A DNA stretch of 64,000 nt, from positions 1,054,001 through 1,118,000 of the forward strand of contig JAMWET010005007.1 of NCBI GenBank assembly GCA_024036415.1, given 5' to 3'. The translations under genes and the position numbers were made by a program. The notes under the pieces were generated by a model. It was not told where the DNA came from, ran no database searches, and saw only the letters and a program-made list of their open reading frames with translations. Source of the stretch: Prochilodus magdalenae. Taxonomy: Eukaryota > Chordata > Actinopteri > Characiformes > Prochilodontidae. Positions 63,001 to 64,000 of the stretch are shown here, piece by piece (the stretch's first letter is position 1; every line of letters begins with the position of its first letter).

Positions 63001-63271
63001 TTCTGCTACAGATGAGGCAGATAGAGATTAGGTTGAAAAATACATGAGCATTCCTTTATCTGTCCAATCTGTGTTACAGGAGGCTGCCTCCGCTTCTACT
63101 CCGGTGGCCAATGACCCACCCATTGATGTGGGTGATCTGGAGGAGTTCACCCTGAGGCCAGCCCCACAGGGTGTGACAGTCAAATGCAGGATCACACGGG
63201 ATAAGAAGGGCATGGATAGGGGCATGTACCCCACCTACTACCTCCACCTTGAAAGGGAAGATGGTAAAAAG
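23596..63271 (+). CDS. TUB: TUB, tubby protein (7 coding exons, 3' end outside window)
   Basis: Tubby is a phosphoinositide-binding adaptor and putative transcription regulator, expressed mainly in neurons, that helps deliver membrane receptors to primary cilia. Seven exons (38, 52, 163, 135, 189, 122 and 192 nt) join without a frameshift into 297 codons. The order seen is: a short-isoform N-terminus (M1-S13); a conserved helix [15 protein letters not shown] running into RALLEQ, which in the paralogue TULP3 is the IFT-A binding region; a basic KQKKKRQ signal near residue 37; [16 protein letters not shown]; a second basic cluster KKEKKGKHK near 121-129; an acidic DEEEDDEDE stretch near 201-209; and, from about residue 252, the start of the C-terminal tubby barrel ([34 protein letters not shown]). 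The PIP2-binding Lys/Arg pair and the barrel core are not in the window. TUB is favoured over TULP1-3 because [21 protein letters not shown] and [11 protein letters not shown] match TUB closely. Confidence 0.95.
23634..24539. other. Intron 1, proximal part, nothing recognised
   Basis: AT-rich intron sequence with no repeat or exon that I can name. Confidence 0.4.
24540..24830 (+). promoter_or_regulatory. Intron 1 GC-richer island, possible enhancer or alternative promoter
   Basis: Contains a CTGCTGCGGCTGCTGCTTCT tract, then ATTGCCATGGCTGC, which resembles a degenerate RFX X-box (GTTGCC-AT-GGCAAC type), then a CCTATTGGCTCC CCAAT box and GTTGCTATAAGTTAC, which has a weak TATA-like core. It also contains GGTGTTAATTAGCAG. 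The combination stands out from the surrounding intron, but no function is shown by sequence alone. Confidence 0.25.
24831..25669. other. Intron 1, nothing recognised
   Basis: AT-rich. Reading frames of up to 82 codons on both strands look random. Confidence 0.4.
25670..25925 (+). repeat. Interspersed repeat, arm 1 of an inverted pair
   Basis: Three blocks, CTTCAGTGTTTTGTGCTT, AGACATCAGTGTCAGACTAA and AATAGGACATTAGAGCCATA, recur in the same order as reverse complement at 27300-27540. After the last block comes a TTTACTCAAGTGGAAGTC phrase typical of a common fish nonautonomous DNA element with ACTTTTACTTGAGTAA-like text. It is probably a nonautonomous hAT-like element; the ends are not resolved. 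Confidence 0.7.
25926..26689. other. Intron 1, nothing recognised
   Basis: AT-rich DNA between the arms of the inverted repeat pair. No exon or complete element seen. Confidence 0.4.
26690..26960. promoter_or_regulatory. Intron 1 GC-richer island, possible regulatory block
   Basis: Markedly GC-rich compared with its flanks (GGTAAGCCCAGCATGGGAC ... CTCCCTCCACCTCCCCTC ... GGGGTCATGGCCCACTAC). It has no coding potential on the + strand and a 67-codon open stretch on the minus strand without a motif. Its position between the two inverted repeat arms may be coincidence. Confidence 0.2.
26961..27299. other. Intron 1, nothing recognised
   Basis: No exon or repeat identified. Confidence 0.35.
27300..27540 (-). 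repeat. Interspersed repeat, arm 2 of an inverted pair
   Basis: Reverse-complement partner of 25670-25925. The shared blocks are TATGGCTCTAATGTCCTATT, TTAGTCTGACACTGATGTCT and AAGCACAAAACACTGAAG. The TACTCCAGTAAAAGTAGAAG phrase at its left edge is the counterpart of the TTTACTCAAGTGGAAGTC phrase in arm 1. Between the shared blocks the two copies have diverged and gained indels. Confidence 0.7.
27541..28499. other. Intron 1, nothing recognised
   Basis: AT-rich with short random open stretches. Confidence 0.4.
28500..28930 (-). mobile_element. Probable Tc1-like transposon fragment
   Basis: Phrases such as TCCATCTCATCTCAAATATG, GGTGTTCAAATCCAGAGAA and CGGTGCATTATCTTGCTGGA, followed by AGTGTCCATCCAAGTGTGCA, read as the antisense of the catalytic part of a common fish Tc1-like transposase (the text between the Glu and first-Asp blocks). 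No terminal repeats are recognised and no frame is preserved. Confidence 0.45.
28931..31400. other. Intron 1, about 2.5 kb without a recognised element
   Basis: Two overlapping + frames at 29765-30098 (81 and 103 codons) have moderately complex composition, but I recognise no family and see no exon boundaries. Otherwise AT-rich intron. Confidence 0.35.
31401..31950 (-). mobile_element. Tc1-like transposon relic (CACTCATCAT family)
   Basis: The left edge is TA followed by CACTCATCATCACAAATATA and GTTGCACCC, the terminal repeat also seen at 48024. The minus strand between about 31855 and 31720 matches the + strand at 48355-48500: CCAGACTGTCATGCAGTGAC corresponds to CCAGACTGTCATGAAGTGAC, and the translated pieces DDQRIHVW and [11 protein letters not shown] are typical of the Tc1 region after the first Asp. 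The upper end is lost. Several frames are broken. Confidence 0.65.
31951..36004. other. Intron 1, mostly featureless, two possible regulatory islands
   Basis: About 4 kb with no exon. 32270-32540 and 35560-35880 have more balanced composition and long stretches without homopolymers, as conserved noncoding elements often do. A T run of about 20 lies at 34712-34732. No transposon ends seen. Confidence 0.3.
36005..36695 (-). mobile_element. Tc1-like transposon, internally deleted copy
   Basis: The left end ACTTGCCAAGAGTATTTGCT with CGTCTGCC and the right end GTGAATATTTTTGTCAATAT are the two ends of a very common teleost Tc1-like family (ends of TTGCCAAAAGTATT type). Reading the minus strand from 36294 gives a C-terminal transposase segment with [20 protein letters not shown] (the Glu block) and NVLLEECSK. 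The right part keeps the 5' leader (TTATACACCTGTGGCCATGG). Most of the transposase between these, including both Asp blocks, is deleted; at 691 bp it is less than half of a full element. Confidence 0.8.
36696..37339. other. Intron 1, nothing recognised
   Basis: AT-rich, with a short TA run near 36802. Confidence 0.4.
37340..37470 (+). promoter_or_regulatory. Promoter-like CCAAT/TATA arrangement in intron 1
   Basis: ACCAATCAAAAC at about 37357, TGATTGGTCC at about 37390 and CTTTATAAAACACC at about 37441 give two CCAAT-type boxes in opposite orientation upstream of a TATA-like box, about 1.5 kb before TUB exon 2. Mammalian TUB has an alternative first exon that splices to the same exon, so an internal promoter is plausible. 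No coding first exon with a fitting phase was found downstream. Confidence 0.2.
37471..38968. other. Intron 1, distal part
   Basis: No repeat recognised. A 113-codon + frame at 38507-38848 ends about 120 bases before exon 2. It lacks a recognisable motif and a fitting donor site, so I do not call it an alternative exon. The last 30 bases form a clean polypyrimidine tract and CAG acceptor. Confidence 0.35.
38969..39020 (+). CDS. TUB: TUB coding exon 2
   Basis: Acceptor CCCTGCAG ends at 38968 after a long T/C tract; donor GTGAGT starts at 39021. The first base completes Ser13; then [17 protein letters not shown] (residues 14-30) follows, ending in phase 0. This is the start of the conserved N-terminal helix. 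In TULP3 the matching helix binds the IFT-A complex, and the same role is inferred here. Mammalian TUB has V in place of T at the first position. Confidence 0.97.
39021..42979. other. Intron 2, proximal part, nothing recognised
   Basis: About 4 kb of AT-rich intron. Open stretches of up to 124 codons (minus strand 41332-41706) have no recognisable motif. No transposon end or exon-like unit seen. Confidence 0.4.
42980..43260. repeat. Decayed dispersed repeat, partner of 12480-12790
   Basis: Shares GCCTCTTGAGGTCCAAAG plus TATTATGA and a loosely similar upstream stretch (CTTCAATCATCATTGCTTC ... GGCTACCTTTCCTTAAGG) with the region around 12600-12775. Class unknown. Confidence 0.3.
43261..43692. 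other. Intron 2, nothing recognised
   Basis: Contains GCGGCCGCCAT at about 43467, an unusually CpG-rich 11-mer also present at about 17585, but no further shared sequence was evident. Confidence 0.3.
43693..44335 (-). mobile_element. Tc1-like transposon relic (CACTGCCTGGCC family)
   Basis: The left edge is TA then CAATGCCTGGCCAAAAAAAG; the right edge is TTATGCACTGCCAGG, a degraded inverted end. The element reads on the minus strand: 43740-44060 is the antisense of the catalytic region (GATGCTGGCACACATTTG; CCATCACTCTGGAACATGG; CTGGACTGATCAGAGCAC, the first-Asp block; CTTATGGCCACACAGCTGT), and 44215-44330 is the antisense leader (TAATGCCAGCTAAAACATAT). Large internal deletions are present. Same family as 2470-3000, opposite orientation. 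Confidence 0.65.
44336..44689. other. Intron 2, nothing recognised
   Basis: AT-rich DNA between the Tc1-like relic and the 44700-45113 reading frame. Confidence 0.4.
44700..45113 (+). other. Unexplained 137-codon reading frame in intron 2
   Basis: I do not recognise this frame. It starts at ATG 44700 and contains a fairly complex stretch [20 protein letters not shown] followed by [18 protein letters not shown]. The opposite strand is also open for 101 codons over 44716-45021. Base composition is more balanced than in the flanking intron. No splice acceptor and donor pair in TUB phase flanks it. It may be a conserved noncoding block, a fragment of an unrecognised element, or chance. Confidence 0.2.
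45341..45576 (-). mobile_element. Tc1-like transposon fragment
   Basis: The left end TATATTGACAAAAGTGTGTG with GACAG matches a common fish Tc1-like terminal repeat (TATTGACAAAAGT type). After a short leader the sequence jumps to GTTCTCCTAGCATACACCAA and CAGATTCATCCATCAGACTG followed by CCAGG, the antisense of the WRxPGER / TDESR region. It runs directly into the AT microsatellite, where its other end may be buried. Confidence 0.55.
45577..45662. repeat. (AT)43 microsatellite
   Basis: 86 bases of uninterrupted AT, the longest perfect run in the window. It lies in TUB intron 2 and abuts a Tc1-like fragment. Confidence 0.98.
45663..48023. other. Intron 2, about 2.4 kb without a recognised element
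   Basis: A 115-codon minus-strand frame (47089-47436) and a 62-codon + frame overlap at 47050-47436 without recognisable motifs. A T run lies at about 46568. No exon seen. Confidence 0.35.
48024..48717 (+). mobile_element. Tc1-like transposon relic (CACTCATCAT family), both ends
   Basis: TA-CACTCATCAT at the left and ATGATGAGTG-TA at the right form inverted ends; GAAATAGTTGCACCC (left) and GATGCAACTATTC (right) extend them. In between, 48290-48600 carries a broken transposase: [17 protein letters not shown], then [15 protein letters not shown], corresponding to the part after the first Asp. At 694 bp it is an internally deleted copy. The relic at 31401-31950 and the solo end at 2341-2379 belong to the same family. 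Confidence 0.75.
48718..49154. other. Intron 2, distal part
   Basis: Nothing recognised up to the acceptor GTTTTGCAG at 49154. Confidence 0.4.
49155..49317 (+). CDS. TUB: TUB coding exon 3
   Basis: Encodes residues 31-84 plus one base of codon 85. It continues the conserved helix with [25 protein letters not shown] matches the first nuclear localisation signal described in mammalian tubby. The exon ends with [20 protein letters not shown] and IYH, nearly identical to mammals in the [16 protein letters not shown] part. The donor is G|GTACAA, weaker than the GTRAGT consensus. Phase 1 fits exon 4. Confidence 0.97.
49318..49384. other. Start of intron 3
   Basis: Donor region with no repeat. Confidence 0.5.
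49385..49500. repeat. Possible hAT-type miniature element remnant
   Basis: CTCCAACACACCTGACTCTGAT and ATCAGGTGTATTAGACTAGGG form an imperfect inverted arrangement common in fish nonautonomous hAT-like repeats related to the element at 14945. No clean ends or target duplication. Confidence 0.3.
49501..49918. other. Intron 3, nothing recognised
   Basis: AT-rich intron DNA. Confidence 0.4.
49919..50037. repeat. Two TA runs around an A-rich spacer
   Basis: TA-rich 49919-49948, the phrase ATTTTATTTTCGATCAAAAT with AATAAT, a 14-base A run, then a perfect TA run to 50037. The spacer phrase recurs with one change at 50953-50979. Confidence 0.9.
50038..52860. other. Intron 3, no exon seen
   Basis: Includes 50480-50800, which has balanced composition and few homopolymers and could be conserved noncoding DNA, and 51020-51200, which contains CTTGTACTTTTACTCATGTTG, similar in style to the repeat pair at 25.7 and 27.4 kb. 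Nothing else recognised. Confidence 0.3.
52930..53310 (+). mobile_element. Fragment of a common teleost nonautonomous DNA repeat
   Basis: Carries the ordered phrases GTCTAGTCTCTTACCAGTGG, CACAGGGTGCTGCCCACAGG, GTCAGTGTCACTGCTGTGCT, GTAGTGGTGGTCCTGTGGGG and TCACTGAAGAACAGGGTGAA that I associate with one very abundant fish repeat. The expected terminal repeats (CACCGATCAGCCATAACAT type) are missing or unrecognisable, and a central part is deleted. It is not coding. Confidence 0.55.
53311..53523. other. Intron 3, distal part with long polypyrimidine tract
   Basis: The last 90 bases are strongly T/C-rich and end in the acceptor CATGTAG at 53523. Confidence 0.6.
53524..53658 (+). CDS. TUB: TUB coding exon 4
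   Basis: Completes Val85 and encodes residues 86-129 plus one base of codon 130. It opens with [10 protein letters not shown] (VQEAD in mammals), has a less conserved middle, then [10 protein letters not shown] and the basic cluster [11 protein letters not shown], the second nuclear-localisation-type signal. Donor G|GTCAGC. Phase 1 in and phase 1 out, so skipping it would keep the frame. Confidence 0.95.
53659..54029. other. Intron 4, proximal part
   Basis: Nothing recognised. Both strands are open for 100-166 codons across the exon 4 region, but these are shadows of exon 4 and its flanks. Confidence 0.4.
54030..54610 (-). mobile_element. Probable 3' end of a non-LTR retrotransposon (LINE)
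   Basis: On the minus strand, the stretch from 54610 down to about 54480 reads like the C-terminal end of a fish CR1/L2/Rex-type LINE protein ([13 protein letters not shown], the 'ATxLLN' tail region). A noncoding 3' part follows and ends near 54034 in short AATCA-type repeats (seen on + as AAATCAAATCAAATCA). The 5' end is missing, as is usual for truncated LINEs. The class is inferred from phrase order. Confidence 0.4.
54611..56904. other. Intron 4, one GC-richer island
   Basis: No exon. 56200-56520 is GC-richer (GAGAGCCCCCTCGCCGCGTG; GCCCCTGCTGCCATGGTC; CCCCCCCGGCACACGCGC) and open on both strands without a known motif, a candidate regulatory block. An A run of 16 lies near 55712. Confidence 0.3.
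56905..57066. repeat. CT-rich tract and (ATCT)15 microsatellite
   Basis: TCTCTC-rich pyrimidine text from about 56905 leads into a perfect ATCT tetranucleotide array at 57001-57060, followed by GTCTATC. The Ser/Leu/Tyr-rich reading frames here are repeat products. Confidence 0.95.
57067..58179. other. Intron 4, distal part
   Basis: Nothing recognised. Ends in acceptor GCACTGCAG at 58179. Confidence 0.4.
58180..58368 (+). CDS. TUB: TUB coding exon 5
   Basis: Completes Gly130, encodes residues 131-192 and one base of codon 193. Conserved anchors are IQILTVGHS (VQILTVGQS in mammals) and the end [10 protein letters not shown] (QDLRATMQRK). Between them lies a Gly/Gln-rich low-complexity stretch, [20 protein letters not shown], which differs from mammals and makes the segment about 7 residues longer. 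Acceptor and donor (G|GTACCA) are in phase 1, so the exon could be skipped in frame. Confidence 0.95.
58369..59613. other. Intron 5 (1,245 bp)
   Basis: AT-rich, no repeat or exon recognised. Ends CTTTTTTCAG at 59613. Confidence 0.5.
59614..59735 (+). CDS. TUB: TUB coding exon 6
   Basis: Completes Gly193 and encodes residues 194-233: [20 protein letters not shown], then [20 protein letters not shown]. The acidic run and the Ser-rich stretch are hallmarks of the tubby N-terminal half. Two donor sites overlap: GTATGG at 59736 (phase 0, joins exon 7 to give K-EAAS as in mammals) and GTAAGG at 59731, which would shift the frame. The first is chosen for that reason. Confidence 0.95.
59736..60034. 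other. Intron 6, proximal part
   Basis: Nothing recognised. Confidence 0.4.
60035..60645 (+). mobile_element. Tc1-like transposon, truncated and internally deleted
   Basis: Same family as 36005-36695, opposite orientation. It begins inside the DNA-binding region (TCAAGAACAGTGATTAGAGA) and continues to GACGAGTCTGGGTTTGG around 60245. After CCAGGAGAGCG it jumps over about 200 bases to CAGCCCCTTCCTGTTCCAAC, the second-Asp block, and keeps the Glu region (GATAGAACACATTAGGAATG, AACTGGAGC). The right end GGAATGCTTTTGGCAATAC is the terminal repeat; the left end is lost. The transposase frame is broken many times. Confidence 0.75.
60646..61934. other. Intron 6, no exon seen
   Basis: Open + frames of 83 and 111 codons at 61041-61777 lack known motifs and fitting splice sites. 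Nothing else recognised. Confidence 0.35.
61935..62215 (+). mobile_element. V-SINE-like (DANA/HE1-type) retroposon
   Basis: The body carries the conserved vertebrate SINE text: GTGTGGAGTTTATGTGTTCT, CCATGTGGTTTTCC, AGTCCAAAATTCAGGATAG, GCTAAATTGTCCCCTAGGTA, TGAGT, then a TGTG-rich tract, GCTGGTGGCCTGGAATAGG, CTCAAGCGCCCCCCCATGAC and AAGGGTTAAGCTG. The left part (GGGGTAGCGCTGCC ... GGCTTTGATTTGTCA) corresponds to a decayed tRNA-related head with a B-box-like GGCTTTGATTT. A T run follows at 62219-62238. It is an old copy by its divergence. Confidence 0.65.
62216..63079. other. Intron 6, distal part
   Basis: Starts with a T run of about 20. Nothing else recognised before acceptor GTGTTACAG at 63079. 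Confidence 0.4.
63080..63271 (+). CDS. TUB: TUB coding exon 7 (start of the tubby domain)
   Basis: Encodes residues 234-297 in phase 0: [20 protein letters not shown], then [20 protein letters not shown] and [20 protein letters not shown], ending DGKK. From DLEEF on, it is the first strands of the C-terminal tubby beta-barrel, which binds PI(4,5)P2 at the plasma membrane. The substitutions from mammals (A to T, I to V, F to Y, D to E) are conservative. Donor GTCAGT at 63272. The next exon should begin with the VFLLAGRKRKKSK segment of the family; it is not in the window. Confidence 0.97.
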
Positions 63272-64000
63272 GTCAGTGAGATTATTTCTGACTTACTGTT
63301 ATCTTACAATTGACCAGAGTTCAGCTTGGCCATTGATTCAATAGGCTGCTGTTGGCTGAATGTTCAAGAGGTTGTTATTCTGTTCCAGCAATCAAGGCCC
63401 AATTTTGATTCCCCATTAAAAACACTTCATTGTTCTCTCTCTGTTTTTTGCTAAAGAGTTTGAAAGTCTAGAGTTGATTATGATGAATAAGACTACATTT
63501 AGGCACAAACTAAATACAAACAACTAGATGCATATCCTCATGTGGGGGTAAAACTACAACCCTTACCTCAGCCAGTCCGGTAAAAACATGGTATTTATTT
63601 TGTGAAAGTAAAAGTACTTGTCGTTTTCAGAGAACAAATTTCTGCACATATTTAATGCGCAATTATCTTTTTTATTTGTTGTTAATATACAATATTATAA
63701 ACATATTGATAAGATCAAACAACCATGTGACCCATGTTAAAGTAGGCACAGTTTATAGTTTATATTTTTTTCCCACTATTTTAATTTCAAATGCATATAA
63801 ATATTTTATTGATTTATTGTAAGTAATATGTTAACACTTTTATCTGGCAACTGAATGAAGCAAATAATTTTACTTTTTTGACCTTTTTGAACTTTGAATG
63901 ATTGTTCACTTACATATGGGCGTATATAACATATAGGTGCATATGGTTCTACATTTAGAGACTGCAGTCTATCTGATTCTCTGCAAAATTTGTTAGCCAC
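63272..64000. other. Intron 7, proximal part
   Basis: AT-rich intron to the window edge, with a GTGAAAGTAAAAGTACTTG phrase near 63603 that resembles the repeat style at 25.9 kb. No exon seen. Confidence 0.4.

Overview
The window is vertebrate nuclear DNA, almost certainly from a ray-finned (teleost) fish. It is AT-rich, contains one intron-rich gene with conventional GT-AG splice sites, and is full of fish-type Tc1/mariner relics, hAT-like miniature elements, a V-SINE-like repeat and long microsatellites. An otophysan fish (catfish, characin or cyprinid) would fit the repeat mix, but that is inference. I see no CRISPR array, operon, tRNA or rRNA gene, and no prokaryotic feature.

The only cellular gene I can support is TUB (tubby bipartite transcription factor), on the + strand. 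Seven coding exons were recovered: 23596-23633, 38969-39020, 49155-49317, 53524-53658, 58180-58368, 59614-59735 and 63080-63271. Their phases join into one open frame of 297 codons. This covers the whole N-terminal regulatory half and the start of the C-terminal tubby beta-barrel. The rest, about 210 residues judging from mammalian TUB, must lie beyond position 64000. The first exon has only 38 coding bases; it was found because its 12 residues line up with the mammalian short-isoform N-terminus and its phase matches exon 2.

Layout: 1-22.7 kb is gene-poor flank with three Tc1-like relic families, a probable gypsy-like LTR with part of its internal 3' end, and microsatellites. 22.7-23.6 kb is the likely TUB promoter and 5' leader, with TG/GA and GGAT repeats and several upstream ATGs. 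23.6-39.0 kb is a 15.3-kb intron 1 with old transposon pieces and a few GC-richer islands that may be regulatory. 39.0-49.2 kb is intron 2, with three transposon relics, a 43-unit AT repeat and an unexplained 137-codon reading frame. 49.3-64 kb holds the remaining exons in shorter introns with LINE, SINE and DNA-transposon fragments.

No previously undescribed system stands out. The best leads are regulatory and structural: a GGAT repeat in the TUB leader that seeds upstream ATGs in all three frames, one of them overlapping the TUB start; two copies of one Tc1 family disabled by different small lesions; and a 179-bp hAT-type element with a perfect 8-bp target duplication nested inside a Tc1 relic. 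Repeat names come from recalled family consensus features and were not checked by a search.
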